From the NCBI GenBank assembly GCA_017429325.1, contig JAFRPC010000021.1, forward strand, positions 1 to 58,927: a DNA stretch of 58,927 bases, read 5' to 3'. The notes beneath the pieces were generated by a model. It searched no databases. It saw only the letters and a program-made list of their open reading frames with translations, and was not told the origin of the DNA. Shown here piece after piece: positions 1 through 8,380 of the stretch. Every line of letters starts with the position of its first letter. Position 1 is the first letter of the stretch. This stretch comes from Oscillospiraceae bacterium. GTDB lineage: Bacteria; Bacillota; Clostridia; Oscillospirales; Oscillospiraceae. Both the position numbers and the translations under genes were made by a program.

Positions 1-205
1 GCCCCTCATCCGTCAGCCCTTCGGGCTGCCACCTTCCCCCGAGGGGGAAGGCTCCGGGACGTGGCGGTTGTCCCACGCCCCTCATCCGTCAGCCCTTCGG
101 GCTGCCACCTTCCCCCGAGGGGGAAGGCTCCGGGACGTGGCGGTTGTCCCACGCCCCTCATCCGTCAGCCCTTCGGGCTGCCACCTTCCCCCGAGGGGGA
201 AGGCT
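1..205. repeat. 76-bp tandem repeat, 2.7 copies
   Basis: Two complete units (1-76, 77-152) and one partial unit (153-205) are identical where they overlap. Each holds two palindromes: a CAGCCCTTCGGGCTG-type stem and CCTTCCCCC next to GGGGGAAGG. Read on the minus strand it is the GCCTTCCCCC...GGATGAGGGGC element also found at 5053-5109 and 50542-50606. The array touches the window edge and may be longer. There is no spacer diversity, so it is not a CRISPR. Confidence 0.93.
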
Positions 206-305
206 ATAAGGTAGGTTCTATTTTAATACAAAAAGCAAAAGATGTCAATTTCTAAAAACTTGTTATCAAATTGTAAAAAAAGTTGGTGCAATTTCGCCGG
301 GTTTG

Positions 306-314
306 TGGTATAGT
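306..314 (+). promoter_or_regulatory. Extended -10 promoter for the MFS gene
   Basis: TGG followed by TATAGT forms an extended -10 about 34 bp before the start codon. No good -35 lies at 17 bp; a TTGGTG at 283-288 is 20 bp away. The stretch 206-305 is AT-rich and shows nothing else. Confidence 0.5.
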
Positions 315-347
315 AAAATAAGACAAATATGGGAAGGGGAGAACCCT

Positions 348-2192
348 ATGAAGCTCAACTATAGGCGAACGATTTTCGTTGGTTTTGCGTTCTTTCTGAT
401 CTGCGCCTTCTGGCAGGCCTATGACAACACCGTGCCGCTGATCCTCACCAACAAATTCGGTATGCCCCAGACCTATTCCGGCGGCGTCATGACCATCGAC
501 AACGTGCTGGCCCTGTTTATGCTGCCCCTCTTCGGCGCCATCTCGGACCGCTGCCATTCCAGGCTTGGCCGCCGGACGCCCTTCATCTTAGTGGGCACGG
601 TGATCGCGGTGGTGTTCTTCGTTCTCCTGGCCTTTGCGGACATTGCCCAGCTCAAGAATATCTCCGAGGTCGCCTCCATTGACGACCCGGCTGCCCTCTC
701 CACGATTTATGAGACCCAGAAGGACACGGAGCTGAAGACCCCCTACAATGAGAATTACCGCTTGGGAGAGCTCTTCACCGAGGAGGAGTTTTTGGAGATC
801 CCCTCTCAGCTCTATTTAGACGGCAACGCCGACATTCAGACGCCCTCCGGCGAGACCCTGAAGCTCGCCCAAATCGTCAACCTGGAGGACTTTATGCAGC
901 TTCCGGCCTCGGTCCTCCTTCCCGGCAGTGAGGGGACCATCGGCGAGACCCTCCAGCGGGACACCATCGTCCAGCAGCAGCACCAGCTTATTTTTACCGG
1001 CGACGGACTGCTGGCCTGCACCGCCGACAGCCAGACCGGCAAGGCCTATGTCCTGCGGGAGCGCTTCCTGGCCCCGGAGGCGGAGGAGGAAGCCGAGACC
1101 CTGCTGCGGCACAAGCTGGGCAAGGCCTTTGTGAATCCCCACTATACCGACTATGTGGTGCCCGCCAGACAGGCCTATGCCTGGAACGTCACCAAGACCA
1201 ACCCGACGCCGCTGATCCTCTTTATGGCCCTGCTGCTGGTGGTGCTGGTGGCGATGTCCGTCTTCCGCAGCCCGGCGGTGGCCCTGATGCCCGACGTGAC
1301 CATCAAGCCCCTGCGCTCCAAGGCCAACGCCGTCATCAACCTCATGGGCAGCGCGGGCGGCATCCTGGTGTTGGGCTTAGGCATGGTCTTTGCCACCAGC
1401 GCCGTGGGCAACTCTCTGATGAGCTATCTGGGCTACTTCGGCGCTGTGGCCGGTATCATGATCCTGGCCCTGCTGATCTTCCGGGCGAAGGTCCGGGAGC
1501 CGGAGTTCGCCGCGGAAATGGCGGCGGACACCCTGAAGTACGGCATCGAGGAGGGGGAGGAGGACCTGTCCGGCTCCCGGAAGCTCTCCAAGGCGGAGCG
1601 GAGGTCCCTGATCTTCCTGCTGGCCTCCATTGTCCTCTGGTTCATGGGCTATAACGCCATCACCTCCAAGTATTCCGTCTACGCCAGCAACGTCCTGCAC
1701 AAGGACCACAACCTGACCCTGATCATCGCCCAGGCGGCAGCCATTCTCTCCTACCTGCCGGTGGGCCTGCTGTCCTCCAAGCTCGGGCGGAAGAAGATGA
1801 TCCTCGCGGGCATCGTGATTCTGACGACCTCCTTCTTCATCGCCTCCTTCCTGCGGGAGAGCAGCCCCACGATGCTGATGAACGCGATGTTCGTCCTGGC
1901 CGGGATCGGCTGGGCCACCATCAACGTCAACTCCTTCCCCATGGTGGTGGAGATGAGCAAGGGCAGCAACATCGGCAAATACACCGGCATCTACTACACG
2001 GCCTCTATGGCCGCCCAGACCGTGACGCCCTGGATCTCCGGCTTCTTTATGGACAAGCTCGGCATGATGACCTTCTTCCCCTATGCGACCATCTTTGCCG
2101 GTCTTGCCTTTGTGACGATGATGTTCGTCAAACACGGCGACAACAAGCCCACTGCAAAAACCGGCCTCGAGGCTTTGGATGTGGAGGATTGA
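348..2192 (+). CDS. MFS transporter (sugar carrier-like) with a large loop insertion
   Basis: A 614-residue multi-pass carrier. The start ATG at 348 is chosen because GGGAAGGGGAG lies just upstream; an upstream in-frame start at 303 overlaps the promoter. Hydrophobic segments begin at residues ~8, ~45 and ~78. The loop GAISDRCHSRLGRR (63-76) is the MFS motif A, as in SLC45/GPH-like sugar carriers. Residues ~101-286 form an unusual hydrophilic, acidic insertion before the remaining membrane helices, which makes the protein about 150-200 residues longer than a typical MFS carrier. The downstream GDPD gene starts 4 bp after the stop, so the two are probably co-transcribed. The substrate cannot be read from sequence; a sugar is most likely. 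Confidence 0.85.
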   Translation: MKLNYRRTIFVGFAFFLICAFWQAYDNTVPLILTNKFGMPQTYSGGVMTIDNVLALFMLPLFGAISDRCHSRLGRRTPFILVGTVIAVVFFVLLAFADIAQLKNISEVASIDDPAALSTIYETQKDTELKTPYNENYRLGELFTEEEFLEIPSQLYLDGNADIQTPSGETLKLAQIVNLEDFMQLPASVLLPGSEGTIGETLQRDTIVQQQHQLIFTGDGLLACTADSQTGKAYVLRERFLAPEAEEEAETLLRHKLGKAFVNPHYTDYVVPARQAYAWNVTKTNPTPLILFMALLLVVLVAMSVFRSPAVALMPDVTIKPLRSKANAVINLMGSAGGILVLGLGMVFATSAVGNSLMSYLGYFGAVAGIMILALLIFRAKVREPEFAAEMAADTLKYGIEEGEEDLSGSRKLSKAERRSLIFLLASIVLWFMGYNAITSKYSVYASNVLHKDHNLTLIIAQAAAILSYLPVGLLSSKLGRKKMILAGIVILTTSFFIASFLRESSPTMLMNAMFVLAGIGWATINVNSFPMVVEMSKGSNIGKYTGIYYTASMAAQTVTPWISGFFMDKLGMMTFFPYATIFAGLAFVTMMFVKHGDNKPTAKTGLEALDVED

Positions 2193-2196
2193 GCTT

Positions 2197-3045
2197 ATGC
2201 GTACTGTATTGATTGTTTTCCTGGTTCTGTGCCTGTTCGCCCTGCTGCTGGCGGGCCTGTACATGCTCAGCATGATGACCAAGCGCCGCCCCAAGAGCGG
2301 CTTCTATGCCAAATTGGGCGACTGCCACTATGCCCACCGGGGCCTCCACGCCATCCAGTCCGGCATTCCCGAGAACTCCATCCGGGCCTTCCGCCTGGCC
2401 GCCAACAACAGCTACGGCGCGGAGCTGGACGTGCGCATGAGCCGGGACGGGCGGCTGGTGGTCATGCACGACGAGAGCCTCAAACGGACCACCGGCGCCA
2501 ACGCCTCCGTCAGCGCCGTCACCACCCAGGTCCTGAACCAGCTCACCCTGGAGAACACCCGGGAAAAGGTCCCCTACCTGGAGGATGTGCTGCCCCTGTT
2601 CAGCGGCAAGACCCCGCTGCTCATCGAGCTCAAGCCCGAGAACGGCAACCACGAGGAGCTGACCCGCCGGGTCTGCAACCTCCTCAAGCAGTACCCGGAG
2701 CTGGACTACATGATCGAATCCTTCGACCCCCGGGTCCTGATGTGGCTGCGCAAGCACCGCCCCGACATCATCCGGGGCCAGCTCTCCGAGAACTTCTTCA
2801 AGGACGAGCTCTGCACCCTCAGTCCCGTGATGCGCTTCCTGATGTCCAACATGATGGCGAACTTCCTGACCCGGCCCGATTTCATCGCCTACAAGTTCGA
2901 GGACCGGGAGGACCTGGCCCCCGGCCTGTGCCGGAAGCTCTGGGGCCCCCAGTTTATCTGGTGGGTCGTCCCCTCCCAGGAGGAGGCCAACCCCCTGATC
3001 GAGCAGGGCGACATGCTCATCTTCGAGGGCTTCGCCGCCAAATAA
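2197..3045 (+). CDS. Membrane-anchored glycerophosphodiester phosphodiesterase
   Basis: 282 residues. The N-terminal helix (residues ~2-24) is a membrane anchor, followed by a GDPD TIM barrel. Family hallmarks are AHRGLH (catalytic His), the metal-binding E-L-D in GAELDVRMSRDG, and the second His in VVMHDESL. GDPD enzymes hydrolyse glycerophosphodiesters to glycerol 3-phosphate and an alcohol. Start ATG at 2197 with GTGGAGGA eight bases upstream; the gene begins 4 bp after the MFS stop. The anchored form may act at the membrane on deacylated phospholipids or teichoic-acid-like polymers; that is inference. Confidence 0.9.
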   Translation: MRTVLIVFLVLCLFALLLAGLYMLSMMTKRRPKSGFYAKLGDCHYAHRGLHAIQSGIPENSIRAFRLAANNSYGAELDVRMSRDGRLVVMHDESLKRTTGANASVSAVTTQVLNQLTLENTREKVPYLEDVLPLFSGKTPLLIELKPENGNHEELTRRVCNLLKQYPELDYMIESFDPRVLMWLRKHRPDIIRGQLSENFFKDELCTLSPVMRFLMSNMMANFLTRPDFIAYKFEDREDLAPGLCRKLWGPQFIWWVVPSQEEANPLIEQGDMLIFEGFAAK

Positions 3046-3068
3046 ATGAAAAAAACCGGAATACCCTC

Positions 3069-3096
3069 TTGATTTTTGGGAAAAACCTATTATAAT
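3069..3096 (+). promoter_or_regulatory. Promoter for the DUF1858 gene
   Basis: TTGATT (3069-3074), a 16-bp spacer and a perfect TATAAT (3091-3096), 36 bp before the start codon. Confidence 0.75.
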
Positions 3097-3132
3097 CATA
3101 GGCAAATCACCACAAAAAGGAGAAATATAAAA

Positions 3133-3339
3133 ATGGCAAAGATCGAAAAAGACACCATCATCGGCGACGTGCTGGACATCGCCCCCGAGACCGCGCCCCT
3201 GTTTATGGCCATCGGAATGCACTGCCTGGGCTGCCCCGCCTCCCGGGGCGAGACCGTGGAGGAGGCCTGCATGGTCCACGGCGTGGACGTTGACGAGTTC
3301 CTGAAGCACCTGAACGCCTTCGACGAGGCGCAGGCGTAA
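3133..3339 (+). CDS. DUF1858 domain protein
   Basis: A 68-residue protein that is essentially one DUF1858 domain. The opening KIEKDTIIGDVLDIAPE and the motif GMHCLGCPASRGETVEEAC are characteristic; the CxxC pair may bind metal or be redox-active. DUF1858 proteins resemble the N-terminal domain of ScdA/RIC iron-sulfur repair proteins, but no specific activity is established for the free form. AAAAGGAG precedes ATG 3133. The gene has its own promoter and terminator, so it is monocistronic. Confidence 0.88.
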   Translation: MAKIEKDTIIGDVLDIAPETAPLFMAIGMHCLGCPASRGETVEEACMVHGVDVDEFLKHLNAFDEAQA

Positions 3340-3352
3340 GAACCAGAATTGA

Positions 3353-3378
3353 GAGGGACGCCCGTGCGTCCCTCTTTT
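3353..3378 (+). terminator. Intrinsic terminator after the DUF1858 gene
   Basis: Nine-bp stem GAGGGACGC/GCGTCCCTC with a CCGT loop, followed by TTTT. Confidence 0.85.
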
Positions 3379-3397
3379 CATCGAGTGAGGAGTAATT

Positions 3398-4810
3398 ATG
3401 GCTGCTGAACGTCCCGACCTCCGCCGGGAGAAATTTATCCGCATGACCACAGCGCCGGTGCAGAAGCTGGTGCTGCGCCTCTCCCTGCCCACCATTGCTT
3501 CCATGCTGGTGACGGCCCTCTACAATATGGCGGACACCTACTTCGTCAGCTCCATCGGCGGCTACGAGGGGACCTGCGCCATTGCCGCGGTCTCCGTGTC
3601 CCTGTCCGTGATGGCCCTGATCCAGGCCCTGGGCTTCTTCGTGGGCCAGGGCGCCTCCAATTTCATCTCCCGGGCCCTGGGCCGCAAGGACGTGGAAAAG
3701 GCCTCGGAGATGGCCGCCACCGGCCTCTTCCTGGCCCTGCTGATCGGCGGCGCGGTGGCGGTGCTGGGCGAGCTCTACACCGCGCCGATCGCCCGCTTTT
3801 TGGGGGCCGACGAGGAGTTTGTCGGCCCGGCCTCGGACTATCTGCGCTGGATCTTCGCCGCGGCGCCCCTGATGACCGGCTCCTTCTGCCTGAACAATCA
3901 GCTCCGCTTCCAGGGCAACGCCCTCTACGGCATGGTAGGCGTCGTCAGCGGCGCCCTGCTGAACATCGGTCTGGACCCCCTGTTCATCCGGGGCTTCGGC
4001 ATGGGGGCCGAGGGCGCCTCCCTCGCTACGGCCATCAGCCAGGGCGTGGGCTTCTGCATCCTGCTGGGCGGCACCTTCCGGGGGGACAACCTCCGCATCC
4101 ACCCCAGCCGCGTCCGGGTGACGTGGGAGAACCTGGGCTACATCCTCCAGGGCGGCCTGCCCTCCCTGCTGCGGCAGGGCTGCGGCTCCGTTGCCGTGCT
4201 GATTTTGAACCAGACCGCCGGTTCCATCGGCGAGGCGGACCCTGCCATCGGCAGAGCGGCCCTGATTGCCGCCTTCGGCCTGGTGAGCAAGGTGATGATG
4301 ATGGCCAACAACGTGGTCATCGGCCTCGGCCAGGGCTATCAGCCCGTCTGCGGCTTCAACTACGGGGCGGGGCAATACAGCCGCGTCCGCCAGGCCTTCT
4401 GGTTCCTGGTGCGGGTCATTGCCTGCTGGTGCGCCCTGATGGTGCTCCTGGGCGAGCTCTTTGCGCCGCGGGTGGTGTCCCTGTTCCGGGACGCGGAGCC
4501 CAGGGTCCGGGAGCTGGCCGCCGTCATCCTCCGCTGCCAATGCGCCGCCTGCTTCGTCAACTGCTGGGTGGTGCCCTCCAATATGACCCAGCAGACCATG
4601 GGCTGGATGTTCTCGGCCTCCCTGCTGGCAATGGCCCGCCAGGGACTGTTTCTGATCCCTATGGTGCTGCTCCTGCCCCGCTTCTATGGGCTCACGGGCT
4701 TAGAGCTGGCCCAGCCGGTCAGCGACCTGTGCACCTTCTGCCTGGCGATCCCCCTCCAGGCGCGGGTCCTGCGGCATCTGCAGCAGCCGGATCGGGAGCT
4801 GGCCCCATGA
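3398..4810 (+). CDS. MATE family efflux transporter
   Basis: 470 residues, about twelve hydrophobic helices, the usual MATE length. The N-terminal stretch with LPTIASMLVTALYNMADTYF is typical of clostridial MATE/DinF-type antiporters, which export cationic drugs or metabolites using a Na+ or H+ gradient. Start at ATG 3398 behind GTGAGGAG. Its stop overlaps the trmK start (ATGA), so the genes are translationally coupled. Substrate unknown. Confidence 0.92.
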   Translation: MAAERPDLRREKFIRMTTAPVQKLVLRLSLPTIASMLVTALYNMADTYFVSSIGGYEGTCAIAAVSVSLSVMALIQALGFFVGQGASNFISRALGRKDVEKASEMAATGLFLALLIGGAVAVLGELYTAPIARFLGADEEFVGPASDYLRWIFAAAPLMTGSFCLNNQLRFQGNALYGMVGVVSGALLNIGLDPLFIRGFGMGAEGASLATAISQGVGFCILLGGTFRGDNLRIHPSRVRVTWENLGYILQGGLPSLLRQGCGSVAVLILNQTAGSIGEADPAIGRAALIAAFGLVSKVMMMANNVVIGLGQGYQPVCGFNYGAGQYSRVRQAFWFLVRVIACWCALMVLLGELFAPRVVSLFRDAEPRVRELAAVILRCQCAACFVNCWVVPSNMTQQTMGWMFSASLLAMARQGLFLIPMVLLLPRFYGLTGLELAQPVSDLCTFCLAIPLQARVLRHLQQPDRELAP

Positions 4811-5628
4811 AGCTGCCCATTACGAAACGCCTGCTGCTCTGCGCCGAGCTGGTCCCGCCCTGCGAGACCGTGGCGGACGTAGGGACGGACCACGGCTATT
4901 TGGGCATCCACCTGCTGCGGGAGGGGAAGTGCAGCCGCGTCCTGGCCGCCGACCTGCGGGAGAAGCCCCTGGCTTCCGCCCAGGCCAACGCCGAGCGCTA
5001 CGGCATCCCAATTGTCGTGGCAGCGGCGCAGGAGATATACGCACCCCGCAAAGCCTTCCCCCTTGGGGGAAGGTGCCCCAGTGCGCACACTGGGGCGGAT
5101 GAGGGGCGTATCGAAGACAGAGCTACCCTATTCGGAATGACCTTCATCCAATCGGATGGTTTACATAACATAGAACCAGGCAGTTTCGACGCTTTGGTCC
5201 TGGCGGGCATGGGCGGCGACCTGATTTCCCGCATCCTGGCGGAGGCTCCCTGGCTGGACGGCGGCGACTATACCCTGGTCCTCCAGCCCCAGTCCGCGGC
5301 CAACGACCTGCGCCGCTGGCTGGGGGAGCGGAGCTGGTCCATTGCGCGGGAACGGCTGGTCCGGGACGGGCGCTTTCTCTACGCCGTCATGGTGGTCCGT
5401 CCGGAGCAGGGGAGGGCCCTGACCCCCGGCGAGCAGTACGTCTCTCCGGCCCTGCGCCGGGAGGGCGACCCGCTGTACGCCGCCTACCTGGCCCGGATGC
5501 GCCGTGCCCTGGAGCTGACGGTCCAGGGCATCACCCAAAGCGCCGACCCCGCCGACCAAGCCCGCGCCGCCTATTACAGAGCAGCCTTAGAGGAAGTTTC
5601 TATGTTGGAAAGGAGCACAATGCTATGA
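4807..5628 (+). CDS. trmK: tRNA (adenine(22)-N1)-methyltransferase carrying an in-frame repeat insertion
   Basis: 273 residues; TrmK is usually ~230. It would methylate A22 of tRNA with SAM. The SAM-binding loop is VADVGTDHGYLGIHLL (N-terminus), followed by SDGL and the family motif LVLAGMGGDLISRIL; a later LQPQ motif also fits. Start ATG 4807 overlaps the MATE stop and the gene overlaps the next start by 4 bp (ATGA); trmK next to a Nif3-like gene is a common Firmicutes pair. Odd feature: about 40 residues (roughly 70-110) between AERYGI and TFIQSDGL look foreign and are encoded partly by the palindromic repeat at 5053-5109. The frame stays open and all catalytic motifs remain, so the protein may still be active. 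Confidence 0.9.
   Translation: MKLPITKRLLLCAELVPPCETVADVGTDHGYLGIHLLREGKCSRVLAADLREKPLASAQANAERYGIPIVVAAAQEIYAPRKAFPLGGRCPSAHTGADEGRIEDRATLFGMTFIQSDGLHNIEPGSFDALVLAGMGGDLISRILAEAPWLDGGDYTLVLQPQSAANDLRRWLGERSWSIARERLVRDGRFLYAVMVVRPEQGRALTPGEQYVSPALRREGDPLYAAYLARMRRALELTVQGITQSADPADQARAAYYRAALEEVSMLERSTML
5053..5109 (+). repeat. GCCTTCCCCC...GGATGAGGGGC palindromic element inside trmK
   Basis: A first palindrome, CCTTCCCCC/GGGGGAAGG (5054-5073), is followed by a second stem GCCCCAGTG/CACTGGGGC-type (5075-5096) and the conserved tail CGGATGAGGGGCG. The outer parts match the repeats at 1-205 (inverted) and 50542-50606; the middle stem differs. It is read through in frame as part of TrmK. Confidence 0.88.
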
Positions 5629-6392
5629 CCGTACAGAACATATTAGACTATCTCTTCACCCTTGCTCCTGTCTCCTATCAGGAGTCTTGGGACAACGTGG
5701 GCTTTCTGGTGGGGCGGAAGGACGCGCCGGTGACGCGCATCTTAGTGGCCCTGGACGCGGCTGCCGCCGTGGCGGAGGAGGCCGCGGCTCTGGGCTGCGA
5801 GCTGGTGGTGACGCACCACCCCCTGATCTTCCGGCCCGCCAAGCACATCACCGACGCGGACCCCATGACCGGCGGCCTGCTGTCCTACCTGGAAAAGGGC
5901 CTCGCCGTGATCTCCATGCACACGAACTTAGACTGCGCCCCCGGCGGCGTCAACGACGTGCTGGCGGAGCGGCTTGGTTTACATAATGTTGAAACCCTCC
6001 AGGACGGGGAGACCGCGGGCCTGCTCCGGGCCGGGGACGCCGCGCCCATGGAGCTGCCCGCCTTCGCGGCCTTTGTGAAGGAGCGGCTGGCCTGCCCCGG
6101 CCTGCGGTACGTCAGCGGCGGAAAGCCCGTCCGTCGGGTGGCCGTGGGGGGCGGCGGCTGCGCAGGCTACATGTGCGCGGCGCTGGAGGCGGGCTGCGAC
6201 ACCTTTGTCACCGCCGACGTGAAGTACCACGAGTTCCAGGAGGCCCAGACCCGGGGCCTGAACCTGATCGACGCGGGCCACTTCGAGACGGAGAACCCCG
6301 TCTGCGCCGTGCTGCGGGACCGACTTGCCGCCGCCTTCCCGGAAATCGAGATCCTGCTGTCGGCCCATACAGACTGTATTCGGTTTTTATAA
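5625..6392 (+). CDS. Nif3-like dinuclear metal centre protein (DUF34 family)
   Basis: 255 residues. Family signatures: the opening with SYQESWDNVGFLVG, then THHPLIF, ISMHTNLDCAPGGVND, and the C-terminal DAGHFETENPV and SAHTD. These His/Asp/Glu residues form the two-metal site of the hexameric Nif3/YqfO family. Its cellular role is not settled; GTP cyclohydrolase-related and NAD-metabolism roles have been proposed. Starts within the trmK stop (ATGA). It lacks the PII-like insertion domain of longer YqfO proteins. Confidence 0.92.
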   Translation: MTVQNILDYLFTLAPVSYQESWDNVGFLVGRKDAPVTRILVALDAAAAVAEEAAALGCELVVTHHPLIFRPAKHITDADPMTGGLLSYLEKGLAVISMHTNLDCAPGGVNDVLAERLGLHNVETLQDGETAGLLRAGDAAPMELPAFAAFVKERLACPGLRYVSGGKPVRRVAVGGGGCAGYMCAALEAGCDTFVTADVKYHEFQEAQTRGLNLIDAGHFETENPVCAVLRDRLAAAFPEIEILLSAHTDCIRFL

Positions 6393-6399
6393 AAAACAG

Positions 6400-6428
6400 T
6401 TGCACAATCGAAAAAGCTGTGCTAAAAT
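6400..6428 (+). promoter_or_regulatory. Promoter for yebC
   Basis: TTGCAC (6400-6405), 17-bp spacer, TAAAAT (6423-6428) preceded by TGC, an extended -10. Confidence 0.72.
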
Positions 6429-6463
6429 ATTGCAGTTAAAACAAACAGAAGGGATGAATTGCA

Positions 6464-7198
6464 ATGTCCGGACATTCCAAGTGGCATAATATTCAAAAGA
6501 CCAAGGGGGCCCAGGACGCCAAGCGCGCCGCGGCCTTCACCAAAATCGCAAAGGAAATGATCGTCGCCGTCAAGGAAGGCGGCGGCTCCACGGACCCCAA
6601 CAACAACTCCCGCCTGGCTACGGTCATCACCAAGGCCAAGGCTGCCAACATGCCCAACGACAACATCAAGCGCGTGCTGGAGCGGGCCGCCGGCGCGGGC
6701 CAGGGCGACAACTATGAGTCCATTACCTATGAGGGCTACGGCCCCAGCGGCGTGGCCGTTATGGTGGAGACCATGACCGACTCCCGCAACCGCACCGCGG
6801 GCAACGTCCGCCACCACTTTGACAAGTTCGGCGGCAATATGGGCGCCTCCGGCTGCGTGGCCTGGAACTTCACCAAGAAGGGTGTCCTGGTCATCGACAA
6901 CGAGGACGAGGACCTGGAGGAGGACGAGGTCATGATGGACGCCCTGGACGCGGGCGCCTCCGACTTCGAGGCCGAGGAGACGGTCTTCACCATCTACACC
7001 GAGCCCGACGACTTCAACGCCGTGGCCGAGGCCCTGGGGAAGAAGTATACCTTCGTCTCCGCCCAGATCGAGCAGGTCCCCAACGAGTACAAGAAGCTGG
7101 AATCCGAAGAGGATATCAAGATGATGGAAAAGCTCATCGACGCCTTTGAGGACGACGACGACGTGCAGAACGTCTGGCACAACTGGGAGCAGGACTGA
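6464..7198 (+). CDS. yebC: YebC/PmpR family protein
   Basis: 244 residues, the usual family length. It opens with MSGHSKWHNIQKTKGAQDAK, the nearly invariant YebC signature, and carries TYEGYGPSGVAVMVE and the acidic C-terminal region. The family has been described both as DNA-binding regulators and, more recently, as ribosome-associated factors that ease translation of proline-rich stretches. Start ATG 6464 with AGAAGGGATG upstream; single gene with its own promoter. Confidence 0.95.
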   Translation: MSGHSKWHNIQKTKGAQDAKRAAAFTKIAKEMIVAVKEGGGSTDPNNNSRLATVITKAKAANMPNDNIKRVLERAAGAGQGDNYESITYEGYGPSGVAVMVETMTDSRNRTAGNVRHHFDKFGGNMGASGCVAWNFTKKGVLVIDNEDEDLEEDEVMMDALDAGASDFEAEETVFTIYTEPDDFNAVAEALGKKYTFVSAQIEQVPNEYKKLESEEDIKMMEKLIDAFEDDDDVQNVWHNWEQD

Positions 7199-7205
7199 GG
7201 CTGCT

Positions 7206-7343
7206 TGTAGGGACGGCACTCTGCCGTCCGCTCAGACGGTTCGTAGAATCTGTACGCCGGACGGCTGAGAGCCGTCCCTCTGCAGCGCGGGCAATCTGCC
7301 CGCCGTCCCCCGCCTTTAGGGACGGCATTGCTTGTCCGCCGTT
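7206..7343. repeat. Cluster of short GTAGGG-type hairpin repeats
   Basis: Several GC-rich dyads in a row: GGGACGGCactctGCCGTCC (7210-7229), GGACGGCtgagaGCCGTCC (7259-7277), CGGGCAATCTGCCCG (7288-7302) and GTCCC/TTTAGGGACGG remnants. The same short motifs recur at 29481, 31365, 33988, 37855-38045, 53650-54020 and 58779. No gene fits in this gap. Confidence 0.8.
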
Positions 7344-7380
7344 ACCCGCCGGAGCAGGTCAAGACAGGGAGGTTTTTTCG

Positions 7381-8328
7381 ATGAAAGTCGTGATCATGGA
7401 AGGACTGGGCATTTCGGCTGACGAACTGGCGGCACGGAAGGCGCCGTTTGAGGCTGAGGGCGTGGAATTTGCCGCCTACGCCCGGACCGGGGACGTCCCC
7501 ACGCTGATCCGTCAGGCGGAGGACGCCGACGCGATGATCCTCGCCAACATGCCCATGCCCGCACAGGTGCTGCGGGCCTGCCCGAAGCTGAAGTTTATCG
7601 ACGTGGCCTTTACAGGGGTGGACCATGTGGGGCTGGAGGCGGCCCGCGAACGGGGCATCGCCGTCAGCAACGCCTCCGGCTACTCCAACGAGGCCGTGGC
7701 GGAGCTGGTGCTGGGCATGGTGCTGTCCATGGCCCGGAACCTGCGGGCCGTGGAGGACCGCTGCCGCTCCGGCGGCACCAAGGAGGGCCTGGTGGGCTGG
7801 GAGCTCAAGGGCAAGACCGTGGGCATCGTAGGCCTCGGGAAGATCGGCAGCCGCACGGCGGAGCTTTTTCACGCCTTTGGGGCGAAGCTCCTGGCTTGCA
7901 GCCGGACCGTCCATGCCGACGCGCCGGACTATGTGGAGCAGGTCTCCCTGGAGGAGCTGCTGCGCCGCTCCGACGTGGTGGTGCTCCACTGCCCCCTCAA
8001 CGACAGCACCCGGGGCCTGATCGGGGCAGGGGAGCTGGCAAAGATGCAGCCCACGGCCCTGCTGGTGAATGCTGCCAGAGGACCTGTTGTGGACGAGACG
8101 GCCCTGGCGGAGGCTCTGGAGGCCGGACGCATCGGCGGCGCCTGCCTGGACGTTTTTGCCAAAGAGCCGCCCCTGGAGCCCGACGCGCCCCTTCTGCGGG
8201 CGCCGCGGACCCTGGTGACGCCCCATGTGGCCTTCGCCACCCGGGAGTCCATGTCTCTGCGGGCGGAAATCGTGTTCGACAACCTCCGGGCCTGGCTGGA
8301 GGGGCGGCAGCAAAACGTCGTTCTGTGA
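7381..8328 (+). CDS. D-isomer-specific 2-hydroxyacid dehydrogenase
   Basis: 315 residues. The NAD-binding Rossmann motif GIVGLGKIGSRTAE sits at ~145-158. The catalytic Arg (NAARGPVVDE), Glu (DVFAKEPPLEP) and His (VTPHVAFAT) of the family are all present. Such enzymes interconvert 2-oxo acids and D-2-hydroxy acids; candidates include phosphoglycerate, glycerate or other 2-oxoacid reductases, and the substrate cannot be fixed from sequence. It lacks the ACT/ASB domain of long SerA. Start ATG 7381 follows CAGGGAGG. A strong terminator follows. Confidence 0.9.
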   Translation: MKVVIMEGLGISADELAARKAPFEAEGVEFAAYARTGDVPTLIRQAEDADAMILANMPMPAQVLRACPKLKFIDVAFTGVDHVGLEAARERGIAVSNASGYSNEAVAELVLGMVLSMARNLRAVEDRCRSGGTKEGLVGWELKGKTVGIVGLGKIGSRTAELFHAFGAKLLACSRTVHADAPDYVEQVSLEELLRRSDVVVLHCPLNDSTRGLIGAGELAKMQPTALLVNAARGPVVDETALAEALEAGRIGGACLDVFAKEPPLEPDAPLLRAPRTLVTPHVAFATRESMSLRAEIVFDNLRAWLEGRQQNVVL

Positions 8329-8344
8329 GCCCAAGGAGGATAGA

Positions 8345-8380
8345 CAGGGGCGGACCGAAGCAGGTCCGCCCCTGCTTTTT
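8345..8380 (+). terminator. Intrinsic terminator; probable intron target
   Basis: Twelve-bp stem CAGGGGCGGACC/GGTCCGCCCCTG, six-base loop and TTTTT at 8376-8380. The group II intron remnant starts immediately after the T run. Confidence 0.9.

Noticed and set aside
1..205. Possible CRISPR array
   Set aside because: The units are a 76-bp tandem repeat with no unique spacers and no cas genes nearby.
2128..3504. Long minus-strand frames opposite GC-rich genes (also at 3203-4540, 27877-29472, 32516-34033 and others)
   Set aside because: They are His/Gly/Val-rich antisense shadows of well-supported genes with no recognisable domains.
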